This document shows, one piece after another, positions 1 to 10,810 of a stretch of DNA of 64,000 bases (its first letter is position 1; the number at the start of each line of letters is the position of its first letter). The stretch spans positions 124,001 through 188,000 of the forward strand of contig JBDHUW010000002.1 in the NCBI GenBank assembly GCA_039809345.1. The letters run 5' to 3'. The position numbers and the translations under genes were made by a program. Below the pieces are notes generated by a model. The model did no database searches, was not told the origin of the DNA, and saw only the letters and a program-made list of their open reading frames with translations. Origin of the DNA: JBDHUW01 sp039809345. GTDB lineage: Bacteria; Patescibacteriota; Gracilibacteria; Absconditabacterales; Absconditicoccaceae.

Positions 1-321
1 TTCTACTGCGACCCAAAACAATTCATCTATCTGTGAAGGCATCATAAATTGTACCTCATCAACCAGTATACAATCTACCTTGGTGTGTGTTTGTATATAC
101 GAGTCTATGAGTTCTATTATAGCATGGTTACGATCTATCAACATATCTACACGCCTAGTCACTCCAAGTCTAGAGACGATATTCATATCTCATTTAGTAT
201 CTACCTTTGGTTTCATCAATACTGCGTGCATACCTCTTTCTTCATAATTATGAGCTACTTGAATAATCGCAGTAGTCTTTCATGAGTTCATCGCCCCATA
301 TCTAAAATAGAGTTTTGCCAT
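1..321 (-). CDS. tdk: Thymidine kinase (3' part beyond window edge)
   Basis: Type II thymidine kinase, which phosphorylates thymidine with ATP in the salvage pathway. The N-terminal 107 residues are present; the rest lies off the left edge. The start reads MAKLYFRYGAMNSGKTTAI, a textbook P-loop, followed by VAHNYEERG and the DEVQF motif of the family. The P-loop glycine (residue 14, complement of 280-282) is a TGA codon, one of the clearest proofs that TGA means glycine here. Another TGA encodes a glycine after VDTK. The start at 321 matches the usual start of the family. CPR cells with limited nucleotide synthesis depend on salvage, which fits. Confidence 0.93.
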
Positions 322-350
322 AGTTTCAGATATACATACACGATATAAAA

Positions 351-902
351 CTAATATCCATAGAATTGGATTTTTGCACGAGCTAATCTACGAGCAAATA
401 TTTGTTCTGGCATCTCATCCCGTAAATATTTTAATAACTTATCAGCGCCATTCCATATCAGCAACCACGATGCTGGCTCTCCTATCACTGTAATCATTGT
501 AGTATAAAAATATGCAAATGCATATGTATGTAGAATATAACTCACTATGATTCATATGAGAATACCTCATAGAACAAATCATCGACCGATTGAAATATCT
601 TTGCGATAGAGCTTGTCTTGCTTGTGGGAATAGGTCAAAAAATAACTATGGAGACGTTTCTTGATAATCTCTTCATCACTACTCTCTCTGACAGCTTGAG
701 GTATCATCAATCTAAGCTCGACCACCTCGCTTCACTTGTCCATCACTATTTTTTTACACTCAGAGAGAAAATCATCAGAAAGAGACCTTTCAGCATACTC
801 TCTTGGATCAAAGCTAGAAAAAATGTCTCCATAGGTATCCAATATCAAACTCATTCTCCCTTCTTTTAGTATGTTTTTGTTTTCTGATATATTTTCCTGC
901 AT
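351..902 (-). CDS. Hypothetical membrane protein
   Basis: About 183 residues, family not recognised. The N-terminal two thirds is charged and soluble; then come two hydrophobic stretches, one rich in Gly/Ile (GGILIGIIV) continuing into an aromatic segment (YILHTYAFAYFY) and one around VIGEPASWLLIW. The C-terminus is basic (IFARRLARAKIQFYGY). At least five in-frame TGA codons are read as glycine; read as stops they would split the gene into small fragments. ATG at 902 was chosen (MQENIS...); a GTG at 954-956 in the same frame would add 18 residues. It ends in TAG just upstream of tdk, so the two may be co-transcribed. Confidence 0.7.
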
Positions 903-965
903 CCTGCGAATAAAAGTAAAAACAGATATACTCGTGATATAGTGATACACAGACACTTTGCAATC

Positions 966-994
966 AAAAAAACCATATCCTGTAGATATGGTTT
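966..994 (-). terminator. Intrinsic terminator after RNase J gene
   Basis: Perfect 10-bp stem AAACCATATC / GATATGGTTT with a 5-base loop. On the minus strand it is followed by a run of seven T. It lies 12 bases downstream of the rnj stop codon. Confidence 0.85.
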
Positions 995-1005
995 CTCTAT
1001 GATAA

Positions 1006-2955
1006 TTAGTATGTAGAGTCTTCTCATTGTTCTTCTATAGTCATTCCAACAATTGCTTCATCTTTTGACATGCCATCTATTTGTGATTCATCTTTCACGG
1101 CATCTCTATTGATATAAACAAACATTGGCATCAACATTGGTACACGCCCAATACCCTTTTCTATGAACCCACTGAGTTCATCCTTGATCAACTTCAATAT
1201 CATCTTCACATCTGATGTCTGTTTCAAATGCACATAATATCTCTTTTTCACAAATTCAACGATATCTGTATGTACTCTTTGTACTTCTGATGAGTATACA
1301 AATCATCTTGATTCAATTTGTACATTTCAAACGAGTTCTCTCGTCTTAGTGTCAATCTTGAATATCAATGACAATACTCCATCCTCTGCCATGATTTGAC
1401 GTGCTTTGATCACGTATTCTCCCGAAAGATGTCACATTCCAAGGCCATCAATCATCACAGTATCTAATTTCATTTTCTTATCAGCTACTTTCACGCCATC
1501 ATCATACAATTCAATCACAGCTCCATTGTCTATCAAGAATATCTTTTCTGAAGGAATTCACATTTCCATCACGACATGCTTGTTTGCATTTCTTTGAATT
1601 GGTTCACCATGGATAGGTACTACATATTCCGGCTTGATGAGAGCTGTCATGATCTTGATATCTTCTTGATACGCGTGTCATGATGCATGGATATCTAGAT
1701 TTGAATTTGTGATTACTTCAATACCATGACGAACAAAATCATTCATCATAGAGATCACTGCTTTCTCATTTCCTGGAATCGGTGTAGCAGACATCAAAAT
1801 CTGATCACCTGGTTTCAAATGTACGTATTTGTCCTCATTGCGAGAGATACGTGTCAATGCGGCGAATTCTTCTCACTGTGCTCATGTACAAAGCACTACT
1901 ACTCTATTGTCTGGCAAGGTATTGATTTCATCTGACACCTTTCTCACAAATCAGTGTGGCACATTGATATATCACAATTGTTTCACGATTTCAATATTGT
2001 TTACCATAGAACGTCATGATACGAAAACAACTTTATCATACTTTGCTGCTGCTTCAATAATCTGAATCACACGTCCAATATTCGATGCGAATGTCGCGAT
2101 AATCAATCTATTGTTAGTATTTTTGATAGTTGCTTCTAGGTTTTGTCCAATCACGCGCTCACTCGGAGTACGTCAAGGCTTCATAGCATTTGTAGACTCT
2201 CCAAGCATCAATCTCACTCATTCCTGACCGATACGAGCTATCTTAGCCATATCTGCTGGCTTATCAATTGCAGGTGAAAAGTCAATTTTGTAATCTCAAG
2301 GAGTCACTACAAGTCCTTTTGGTGTGTGTATAGCAAATCCAAGTGATTCCGGTACATTGTGGTTTACGCGAAATGATTCCACGGTAAATGCACCGAATTT
2401 TAGAATATCTGTATCAGGGTTGATTACTTTGTATTTTAGATTCTTGAGGAGCTTAGCTTCTTCAAAAATCTTTTTGATCATAGCAATTGTCAAATTTGAC
2501 GCATAGATCATAGGATATCACAATGCTGGCAATACGTGCTTCAAAGCTCATATATGATCCAAGTGACCATGTGTGATAATAATTCATTTAATTTTATCTC
2601 TCCTTAGTTTGAGATATGAAATATCTGGTATGATATAATCAATACCAAATACGTCACCACCAGGGAAAACTAATCATGCATCTACTACAAGAATATCATC
2701 CTTGTATTCAAAAAATGTCATGTTTTCTCATACTTGCTCCAATCAACCAAGAAATCATACTTTCACTGGTAATTCACCCTGCTTTGGGGTAAAGTCAGAT
2801 TGTTCTCTTACTTGTTCTTGTTTCTTGACAGCATGTGCTGATCATGTAGCTTGCGCTTGTGGTGTTCTAGGTTTATAAGTTCTTTTTACTATCGGTTGTT
2901 GTGTTTTCTTTTGAAAATCGATAGTAACATTCGTAGAAATAGAAGATTGTTCCAT
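1006..2955 (-). CDS. rnj: Ribonuclease J
   Basis: Metallo-beta-lactamase/beta-CASP exo- and endoribonuclease for mRNA decay and rRNA maturation, 649 residues. After a basic, low-complexity N-terminal extension of about 60 residues (KRTYKPRTPQAQAT) comes the catalytic start VKVGFLGGLEQVGENM and the metal motif HGHLDHIG. Further typical segments are VNHNVPESLGFAI, GDYKIDF, LGESTNA, and near the end PIHGEP in the beta-CASP/MBL return, then the C-terminal domain. TGA glycines occur throughout, including HGHLDHIG. The gene reads to TAA at 1006 through a TGA that would otherwise end it four codons early. ATG at 2955 lies 26 bases from the divergent methyltransferase start, so both promoters share or overlap this small space. 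Confidence 0.93.
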
Positions 2956-2981
2956 ATTTTGTTTCGTAATATAAATAATAA

Positions 2982-3551
2982 ATGTTCGACTTGTGAGAAT
3001 TGAGATTATGGTGCGAAAATCACAGAGTACCATGCATTACACCAGCTACTGAGCATTTTCTTCGTACATACATTGCTGAGAAGAAGCCACAATATATTGG
3101 TGAAATTTGAAGTGCTGTATGATATAGTGCGATTGCAATGGCACAAACTTGTGCTTCACGACACGGTCAGATTCGAAGCATTGAATATTCATTTCCTGAT
3201 TACCAGCGTTGTCTACAGAACGCATGGCAATTTAAACAATACAATATAGTCTTTTATCACGCTGATGGTAATACCATAGACTATGCTACATTGAGCTGAA
3301 AGAAAATGAATTTACTCTATATTGATGGTAGAAAACGTGATTATCTATCGTACCTTCTAGGCGTCATCAATATCGTGGCTCCAAATGCTACAATCATCTT
3401 CGATGATGTAATCAAGTTTGCTCACAAAACATCTTCATTATACGAATTTCTTGCAGAAAAGCAAATTGATTATAAAATTCATCAATTAGACGAAGATGAC
3501 GGCATCATGGTGATCGAAAATGCAGGTTTACAACTACTCAATTGCGCTTAA
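2982..3551 (+). CDS. SAM-dependent O-methyltransferase (YrrM/TrmR type)
   Basis: Class I methyltransferase of the O-methyltransferase family 3 fold, 189 residues, close to the family's usual ~200. It opens MFDLGELRLWCENHRVPCI, then the SAM-binding motif I YIGEIGSAVGYSAIAMA and the acidic IEYS end of strand beta-2. The segment IFDDVIKFA fits the catalytic/metal-binding aspartate region of the family. TGA encodes glycines inside motif I. Members act on small catechol-like molecules or on tRNA 5-hydroxyuridine (TrmR); the sequence alone does not decide which. It is divergent from rnj, and its last 18 bases overlap the end of the convergent next gene. Confidence 0.8.
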
Positions 3552-3929
3552 ATCTATTTTTTCTCATTCTAGCTCCATCTTATCAAGCATCTTTGCTATA
3601 TGCTGATTGCTGAATATTCGGTAATCTGCGTTGAAATCCTCATTGTTTAATGCATCTTCTGTTTGCACAAAAGCATATGTTTTATTCCCGTCTTTGATCA
3701 AATAGTTCAATTCTCATCACTTTCCTGCTGAAACATCAAATGAAACTCCCTTCAAATCATACTCTCCAGGATAGTCGATAAAATTGATATCGTGATCACC
3801 ATAGTGCATGTCATCTCACGTTTGTAGCGCTAGAGAAATGTACTCTTTTTCTGGCTTAGCATCAGTCATTACGTAGAATTTTTTGTTGATCAGGTATCCG
3901 TTGTTGTGCTTTGTAACTAGTATACTCAT
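3534..3929 (-). CDS. Hypothetical protein with PGEY motif
   Basis: 131 residues, complete with TAG stop, overlapping the convergent methyltransferase by 18 bases. It contains DYPGEYDLKGVSFDV, which recalls the PGEYE...G motif of the small beta-lactamase-fold hydrolases of COG2220. The histidine cluster needed for metal binding is not obvious, apart from DDMHYGDHD. It may be a shortened relative of that family or something unrelated. No signal peptide or membrane segment. TGA glycines occur at TGDDM and GKGGEL. Confidence 0.6.
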
Positions 3930-3959
3930 CGTATATATATCATAAATAGATAAATAGAT

Positions 3960-4613
3960 TTATTGGAAGAAGTTTGGATTTATCAATCTTAGTATAGCTC
4001 ACATCATTCATAGCAATGCAAATCAGATTGCCACTTTTTTAATTTTTTCTTTCCCAGCCGCAGCATTTCATCATGCCCACTGCACTCATCATACCACAAT
4101 CATAATAAACGAGACTAGCAATATAACGGTAACCAACATCCTCGTAGCCACACTAATTATAGTAGGGAACGCACTGATCGCTGCTGTATCATTGGGATCT
4201 GCCCCATTTGTCTTTCTTACACAATTACCAATAAACGGCATAGATGTATTTAATGGGATTCATTTATCAATATACTTACACTGACAATACGAAGATCACT
4301 TTCCTCTTTGAGCTTCACACCTTGCAAAGTTACATTCACTTGCTGTTTTAGAATCAGTAAAGAGAGATTCGCATGAATATGAGTTTGAACATGAGGGGTC
4401 GGTAGCGGGTTTAGCGGCACAGTTTTTTCTTTTTTCTTCGTCTGTCATTGTTCTAGTATTATAGTCACTTTTAATAGCAGCTTCCCTATCCTGACATGCT
4501 TGAAATTCTTGAGGCGAATCAATAAATGCTCAACACGGATCATTGGCAAAAGCTATTCCATCAGACAGTGCAAGCAACACAACCCCAAGAAGTCATAAAA
4601 GATACCTCATCAT
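3960..4613 (-). CDS. T4SS-pilin-like secreted membrane protein
   Basis: 217 residues. A signal peptide (MMRYLLGLLGVVLLALSDGIAFA) is followed by a cysteine-rich extracellular region of about 110 residues with at least ten cysteines, then two hydrophobic helices around ISVATRMLVTVILLVSFIMIVVGG and VAIGFALLGMMGAILRLI. They are joined by a short polar hairpin GNAAAGKEKIKKV. A two-helix end with an AAGKEKIKK turn is typical of the VirB2/TrbC-like pilin family common in CPR genomes (PF18895 type), here with an unusually long cysteine-rich head. No secretion ATPase is next to it. The disulfide-rich head and the DsbA-like protein at 36.6 kb could be related in function, but that is inference. Confidence 0.6.
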
Positions 4614-4635
4614 CAAATATATATAAACGATAAAT

Positions 4636-5073
4636 CTACAAACTATTTATCACCTCCTGCAACATTTTTCCATCGACCACAGCTTTGTGCTCTGCCATGA
4701 TAGCTTTCACGATCTCGCCTCTTTGTCTCGCTGCATCTGTGATGCCCAAATTTGCCACAGTCTTTTTCACTAGTGTCTCCAACTCATCTATTGGCATCAT
4801 AGCTGGCAAATAGACATTCAATATATCGATTACGTGTTGTTCGGAAGCGACATCATCTAGTTTATTCGCTTTTTGCAAGAAATCAATCGCTTCTTGACGA
4901 CTTTTGATTTCCTTTTTGATCAATGAGATGACCTCATCATCACTAAGCTCTCTTTGTGCCTCTATCTGTTTGTTTTTTATCTGAGCAATCATGTAGTTGA
5001 GTGCGTTTTTCTTTGCATCCTCTTTCGCCTTGAAGGCCTCTTTCCAATCTGCACCAATCTGATCTTGTAGCAT
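4636..5073 (-). CDS. yqeY: GatB/YqeY domain protein
   Basis: 145 residues, the full length of stand-alone YqeY proteins related to the tail of the aspartyl/glutamyl-tRNA amidotransferase subunit GatB. Typical segments are ALNYMIAQIKNKQIEAQR, DEVISLIKKEIKSRQEAI and YLPAMMPIDEL. It has only four glycines, none TGA, so it reads correctly even in the standard code. Its exact role is not settled for the family; tRNA binding is assumed from the GatB tail. It lies between the pilin-like gene and a terminator that isolates it from the tRNA gene. Confidence 0.9.
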   Translation of the reverse strand: MLQDQIGADWKEAFKAKEDAKKNALNYMIAQIKNKQIEAQRELSDDEVISLIKKEIKSRQEAIDFLQKANKLDDVASEQHVIDILNVYLPAMMPIDELETLVKKTVANLGITDAARQRGEIVKAIMAEHKAVVDGKMLQEVINSL

Positions 5074-5142
5074 TTTGCACTATCTATGAATAAATATGAT
5101 ACTTGTATAGCCAGTTTCTTGGCTAATGCAAGACGTATATAT

Positions 5143-5170
5143 AAAAAATCTCAGCCCGAAGACCGAGATT
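5143..5170 (-). terminator. Intrinsic terminator after tRNA-Leu
   Basis: Stem AATCTC / GAGATT with an inner part closing on a TTCG loop, followed on the minus strand by six T. It starts four bases downstream of the tRNA 3' end. Confidence 0.8.
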
Positions 5171-5174
5171 TTAT

Positions 5175-5254
5175 TGCTGGAGAGGAGACTCGAACTCCCA
5201 AGCCGAAGCATACGCACCTCAAGCGTACGTGTATACCAATTCCACCACCCCAGC
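5175..5254 (-). tRNA. tRNA-Leu (anticodon GAG)
   Basis: On the minus strand the cloverleaf reads: acceptor GCTGGGG pairing with CTCCAGC, leucine-type D-arm GGTGGAATTGGTATACAC, anticodon stem ACGC/GCGT with 7-base loop TTGAGGT (anticodon GAG), a long class II variable arm closing on TTCG, and a T-arm with TTCGAGT. The discriminator base is A. The 3' CCA is not encoded. The long variable arm and GAG anticodon fit leucine. Confidence 0.9.
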
Positions 5255-5321
5255 ATAGATATGCAATGTCGACAAAGGGCACATTTGCGTGCCCTCTATC
5301 ACATCTTGTACAAACGATAGA

Positions 5322-6425
5322 TTATTTAGCTTTTTTAACTACTGCCTTTGTTTGATCTTCTACAAGTGCGTATACTCATTTGTCTACTCTTACAAAAAGG
5401 TCTTTAAACTTTTGGAGATTCAACAATACTGTATTTGCGCTTACCATCTTCTCTTTCAGAAGTTCCTTTGAAATCTCCTTCACGCTCATAGCTCTGCCAT
5501 ATTTCTTCAGAATACGAACGATAATCTCTTTCACTAGACCTCCTTCATGGCCCCATTCTCTCAAACCATAGAGACCGAGACCCATATTTACAAATGTTTG
5601 ATTATTTTTTACTAGTTCATTGTGGATTGTGTTCACTTTCACAGGCTTTGATGGGAACCATTCCACAATCTTAGCAGGCAACTCTTGGAAGTGCATTGGT
5701 TTATTGATTTTTCTCAACACATAGACAATTTTCAATTTTATAGTCTTTGGCCAAACGTCTGTAAACGTCATCAATCCCACCTTACCATCAAATACCTTCA
5801 CCCCTCTGATTACATTGAAGAAGTTCATGTAAAAGAGTGTGTTGTTGAGGAAGTCGATAGTGTTGTGTTTAGGATAGAACTCATTTTTCACTTTTTCAAT
5901 ATACTCATATACGTCCTCACTTTCTTTCTTCTTTTCAAAGTAATTTGTAGTCCACATAGTCATTTTTGTCAGGAGATCTTCAAAAAGCGGATCTTTGTAG
6001 AATGACTTTTGGAGTAGTTTATTTCTTTTTAGGTAGTTGATATCGAAATCAGAAACGAGAATCAATTTCAATTCTTGCGAAGAGAATTTGAACATGTTTT
6101 TGTTTACAATCTTTTTCACGAGATCTTCTTCAGAGAGCAGTCCACCATGACTATCGAGTATCTTCTTCGCCTCCTCAAGCACTTTCACGTACTTATCATT
6201 TCCTACGATCAATCTTCTGAATCTCATCAAGGCTTGTGTTTCGATCTGTCTTACCCTCTCACGAGTCATGTTGTAATCCACCCCAATACGTTGTAGAGGG
6301 ATCTCTTTTCATGTGAGGAGACCGAATTTCTTCACCAAAACCAATTGTTCTTTTGGTTTGCAATATTGAAGGATGTCTTTCAAGTTGGTAGACTCAATAT
6401 CTACCTTAATTTTCTTGTCATCCAT
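5322..6425 (-). CDS. Sigma-region-4 / HARE-HTH-like transcription protein
   Basis: 367 residues. The N-terminus has a clear sigma-70 region 4.2 helix-turn-helix, MTRERVRQIETQALMRFRR at about residues 52-70, preceded by a short region-4-like helix pair. There is no region 2, so it is not a complete sigma factor. The C-terminal third (MHFQELPAKIVEWFP... TIHNELVKNNQTFVNMGLGLYGLREWG) matches the HARE-HTH winged helix also found in the RNA polymerase delta subunit. A middle domain is unrecognised. Only two TGA glycines, in LLTGKEI and near the end (DKGVYAL). It may be an RNA polymerase-associated regulator. The main sigma factor at 49.8 kb has a divergent region 4.2, so an accessory region 4 is of interest. 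Confidence 0.75.
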
Positions 6426-6547
6426 CTTTATATTAAAATTCATGATGCTTGCACGAAGATATAAAATGTAATGTCCCATTGATACTCATTTGCCATTTCT
6501 TGTCAAGTGGTTTTTGCATTCTGCAAATCTTGATACTAATAGACGTT

Positions 6548-7642
6548 TTATGCCCCTATCTTAAAAACAATTACGTCTCCATCCTGCACTATATATTCCT
6601 TTCACTCTAATCTCAATGTACCTTTTTCCTTTGCTCATGACCAACTTCAAGCGATCACGAAATTGTCATATGATACCACCTCTGCCTTGATAAACTTTTT
6701 TTGGAAGTCCGTGTGGATGGCTCAGGCTGCTTCTGGCGCCGTGCTATTTTTCTTGATTGTCCACGCCCTAGTCTCTTTTTCTCAAGTAGTGAAATAGTAC
6801 ATCAATCATACTGTATCATACGCCAATGAAATCAATGCATCCAATGTAGGTATAGCAGTAGAGCCAAACTCTGCCTCTACATACTCTACTCTTTCCTCAG
6901 GAGAAAATCACAACATTTCAGATTCGAGCTTTGCACAAACTATCGCTACAGGACGTTGTAATTTTTTCTCATACTCTTGCTTAATCCTATCTATTGCATC
7001 GAAATCCTCGGTCCCTACGTTGATGGCATACACAAATGGTTTGTTGGTCAAAAGATTGTAAGGTTTCAGCAATATACGTTCTTCCTCAGACAACTCCTCT
7101 CGCACAGAATAAGCAAGTCATCAAGCCATCAAAACATCGAAAATACGTTTCATAGCAGGGAAAAGCTTTGAAGCATCTTTGTCTCACGTTTTCGCTTTTT
7201 TCTCCATCGCTGGCAGATGACGTTCTATTTGTTCAATATCCGCCATGATCAACTCAGTATTGATAATCTCTACATCACGCATAGGATCTACTCCTCATTC
7301 CACATGCACCACATCTGGATCACGAAAATAACGCAATACCTGTACTATCGCATCCACTTCTCTGATATGAGAAAGAAATTTATTTCAAAGTCCCGCTCAT
7401 TGAGACGCTCATTTCACCAATCAAGCAATATCTACAAACTGAATAGAGGCATATATTTTCTTCTGCGTTTTTGAAATCATCGACAATGTATCTACCCTAG
7501 CGTCTACCACATCTACAATTCCTACATTTGGCTCTATAGTACAAAATGGGAAATTGGCAGCATCTGCCGCATATGTCTTTGTAAGTGAGTTGAAAAGAGT
7601 CGATTTACCAACATTCGGGAGTCAAACAATACCTATTTTCAT
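6548..7642 (-). CDS. ychF: Ribosome-binding ATPase/GTPase YchF (OBG family)
   Basis: 364 residues, full length for the family. The G1 motif GLPNVGKST begins at residue 7, and its first glycine is TGA. The NFPFCTIEPNVGIV segment is the family's signature switch region, and the C-terminal TGS-like domain holds TRAWTIKKNSTAPEAAGAIHTDF and ends VQDGDVIVFKIGA. YchF is a conserved ribosome-associated P-loop NTPase that hydrolyses ATP in well-studied species. TGA glycines occur throughout. It stands alone on the minus strand with short gaps on both sides. Confidence 0.95.
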
Positions 7643-7709
7643 AAAGCATAACACAAATTAAAGTAGTGCTATACTATATATTTGTCAAGAAAATACAATC
7701 TATGATTGA

Positions 7710-8330
7710 TTACTCATCAACTTCATCATCCTCGCGAGGATTATCATACGGAGACAGCACATCACCACCAGAAACTTTATAAAGAGCATTCCTCATATCT
7801 CACGTATTAAACTTTCAAGACTCATACACTACATGATCTACAGCTATTCAGTCTGACTGCTTAGTTTGTGCCCTCACAGCACCTTGTTGTTCACGAGATG
7901 GCACATTGTGCTTAGTGGTATCAGCTGTCAACACATCATATAGCTCTCCTTTTTCTTGTGCCAGTGCCTTTTCATATGCGCTCTTATAAAATACTTGTAA
8001 TTTTTCATAGATAAGTTTACCTGATTTTTGTCGTCTTTCTTTGTCTGTCATTTTTTGTACCTCTGGCTGTGCCATGACCTCTTCACGAAATACACGAAAC
8101 TGCCGTATGAGCCTATCTACAAATGATGGCTTTAGTACATTACAAAGCTTTTGGTATGTAATCTTATTCTCTTTAAAATACTGAGACGGCACAAACGCTT
8201 TATAATTGTCCTTGTTTACCCATGTAGGATCTTTATTTATCCAGTCACAAAAAAGTGCTCATATAGATCATGCATACTCTCTTTCAAATATCTCAGGAGT
8301 GACACCTCTTCCTTTTAGTCTATCATTCAT
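7710..8330 (-). CDS. Hypothetical cytoplasmic protein
   Basis: 206 residues, not recognised. Highly charged, predicted helical, with no signal peptide or membrane segment. Segments include FERE YAGSIGALFCDWINKD near the N-terminus and a basic helical centre (MTDKERRQKSGKLIYEKLQVFY). The C-terminus is acidic (NPREDDEVDE). TGA codons give glycines at YAGSIGA and in the C-terminal third (KQSDGIAV, KFNTGDM). ATG at 8330 is the first start after upstream stops. Confidence 0.65.
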
Positions 8331-8436
8331 GATTATAGTATACTAGTACTACCCCCTCTTGTCAAATCTTTTCACTTGAAAATAACATATTCATTCATAC
8401 ATATAGGGGACATCTATTATTTCATAAACAAAACGT

Positions 8437-8730
8437 ATGATTGTGCTTTTTGAGATTGTCAAAACCGTATTCTTCTTTCTCTCGGTAGTCATGAGCATCT
8501 TCTACCTTAGAGGGTACTATTTTTTGACCGATTCTGCGTATACGGCACGAGGAAATATTCTAATGCCATTATACCTAATCTTTGTATGACTAGTATTGTG
8601 ATACGCCGCTCTCCTGTTCCACAAAACAAAAATTGCAATGCCGTTGACGCAACAACATTGGACAAGATGATTTATAGGATGACTGATAGTATGAATCATA
8701 TTTGCACTGCTTTATATTTTGGCTCGCTAG
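8437..8730 (+). CDS. Small membrane protein, first gene of envelope operon
   Basis: 97 residues with three predicted transmembrane helices (about residues 2-24, 43-63 and 78-95). Glycines in helices 2 and 3 are largely TGA, for example FVGLVLGYA and GGLIVGIIF. No family recognised. It ends in TAG six bases before the lipoprotein start, so the two are almost certainly one transcript. Confidence 0.7.
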
Positions 8731-8736
8731 ATTAGT

Positions 8737-9279
8737 ATGAAAAAAATAGGAATAGCGCTCGTGAGTCTATGCACATTGGCTCTCAGCTGATGTGGCTCAA
8801 GTTCATGAAACCTCGTCACTGTACTAGATTACAGCTTTGCATTACCAACGACTTTTCAGTCGGTTTCATCAAGTAGTTTAGACCAAGTACAGATAGCAAA
8901 CAGTGTGATCGCAGCTCGAAGATCATCAAATGACAGCATTGTATTCTCTGAATCTACTGCTGCAGCAAATACGAATCTGAAGCAGTTTACTCAAGACTCA
9001 CAAGCAAGACTAGGACAAAATCTTATATGATATAAAAACTGAAAAATTAGTGCTGGATCATTTACTTGCAATGGCGAAAAAATACCTACATACAGGCATA
9101 CGTTCCAGCAAACGGAGCTACAAAATGCCAACAATGTGATGCTTTACTATGATCAACTCTATTTTATTAGAGACAAAAACATCTACATTCTCTCACTTGC
9201 ACAAAAAGAAGAAAAATCTATATTCAGTAGTATATTATCTTCCTTGTGATGTACATCACCTCAAACTACTACCTCTTAA
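8737..9279 (+). CDS. Lipoprotein
   Basis: 180 residues with a clear lipoprotein signal: MKKIGIALVSLCTLALSGC, cysteine at residue 19, followed by a GSSSGN spacer. The glycine before the lipid-modified cysteine is encoded by TGA; as a stop codon it would destroy the signal peptide. The mature part is polar, with a CNGEKIPTYRHTF segment and a serine/threonine-rich C-terminus (TSPQTTTS). No enzyme motif found. It sits between three membrane-protein genes in one operon, suggesting an envelope complex. Confidence 0.8.
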
Positions 9280-9297
9280 TTCATCTTCTAATCTCCC

Positions 9298-10089
9298 ATG
9301 GCAACTACAAAATCAGAAAACATCGTCTTGTGAAGCGAACCAAACTATAATTCATGATGGCAAGTCCTTGCTAAATTAGCAATCGGGTTCGGCATTGGTA
9401 TCGTGATTGCATTCCTCGTGTTCATCATCCTGTATATGGTAAACTCTATGATGACACAAGCGCTACAAAACAATACTGGTTCTACGTGAGCATCTACTGT
9501 GAATCCTCTGATACCATTGATACTTATCGTGATAGCTTTCATAGCTACATTCATAGGAAATGTGATGTTGGCATGAGTATACAATCTTTTTTACTCTACC
9601 AAATACTACGATTTAGGGAAAATGTTTAGCAATAGTCTTCTTTCAAACGTGCTTATCTTTTTTGCTTTCATACCCCTCTATCTCATCTACTACAATGATA
9701 TCAATAATCTATTTATGGTACTCTGATTTCATGTCATATTTTCAATTTTCATTTGCTATACTCACGTAGAAATACTTACCAATCCAAATTATAGTTCTTC
9801 TCATTTGATGGGGACTACGGTATGAGTGGCTGTGGCTTCTATGCTATTCATCATCGCAGAAAATGCATTGTGAGACAAAGACAAAAATGGGTATATAGTT
9901 CTCATTCCCCCATTCATTTGATATATTTGTATTCCATTCTTCCATGCTTTGTGGGAAAAAATATACTACAAGTTCTATGAAAATGGGAATGATTTTCTCT
10001 ATCTCCCTACCCTACAAGAAATCAATCAACAAGAAGTGATTACCTCTCAAACCACTACGAACAGCGACATCACAGTAGATATTGATTAA
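9298..10089 (+). CDS. Polytopic membrane protein
   Basis: 263 residues, about six predicted transmembrane helices starting with LAIGFGIGIVIAFLVFIIL at about residues 27-45. A soluble C-terminal tail of about 40 residues follows. The family was not recognised. TGA glycines occur in the soluble N-terminus (VLGSEPNYNSGWQVL) and in helices. It starts 19 bases after the lipoprotein stop and ends six bases before the next gene. Confidence 0.7.
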
Positions 10090-10095
10090 TCAGCT

Positions 10096-10482
10096 ATGCA
10101 GTATACATACAAAAATTTAGCATACATCAAAATTATTTTATGAATAGTGATTATCATCACTACGCTTTTCACGATAAATGTAGCATCGGATGAAATACTG
10201 TGAGTGGTGTTTTTGCTACTAGGAGTATTTTTGCTATCTTGGTGAGTTGGATATTTTATATTCCGTCTCATACAATACGCACTCAAACAGTACCACAAAT
10301 ATGAACATGAAAAAATGACAGAGGCATACAAACTCTCTTTTCTGTTTAGTTGCTATGTCCTTACCAATATTATTTTATTGATCATGGAGAAACGAAGTAG
10401 GCTTCTAGGGATCAATCTTCTTATTGGGTTCATCATAATGCAAATTCTTTTAGTGTATGATCGCGAAGACAATGACAGATAA
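10096..10482 (+). CDS. Small polytopic membrane protein
   Basis: 128 residues with four predicted transmembrane helices in two pairs, separated by a charged loop (YALKQYHKYEHEKMTEAYK). Not recognised. TGA encodes glycines in the first two helices. Its final codons overlap the start of the DUF59 gene by 11 bases, indicating translational coupling. Confidence 0.68.
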
Positions 10483-10810
10483 TCTTACTCCTGAAAGCGA
10501 AGTAGTAACCACATATGAGATAGTTGTAGAGCAATTACAGACAGTCTTTGACCCCGAATTCCCTCTTGTAGATATCTATACAATGTGACTGATTTATGAT
10601 ATAAATCCTGACGATGATCAACGTCACATCATCATCACTATGACGTTCACATCGCCGAGCTGCCCAGCTGCAGAGCTTATAGAACAAATGATCAAGAATG
10701 CTGTTTCTGAAAGGCTTCCTACCTATACTCTAGAAATCATCATCGTGCGAGACCCAGCATGGACGTACCACATGATGAAAGACGAAGATCTCAAAAGGAT
10801 GTTTGAGTAA
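10472..10810 (+). CDS. MIP18/DUF59 family Fe-S cluster assembly protein
   Basis: 112 residues, the size of stand-alone DUF59 proteins (SufT/PaaD/MIP18), which help mature iron-sulfur or metal sites. The family signature is seen in FPLVDIYTMGLIYDI and MTFTSPSCPAAELIEQMI, which holds the conserved cysteine in TSPSCP. The C-terminal part PTYTLEIIIVRDPAWT is also typical. Only one TGA (TMGLI). The gene overlaps the preceding membrane-protein gene and ends next to the stop of the convergent CNNM gene, with no bases between. Confidence 0.85.
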
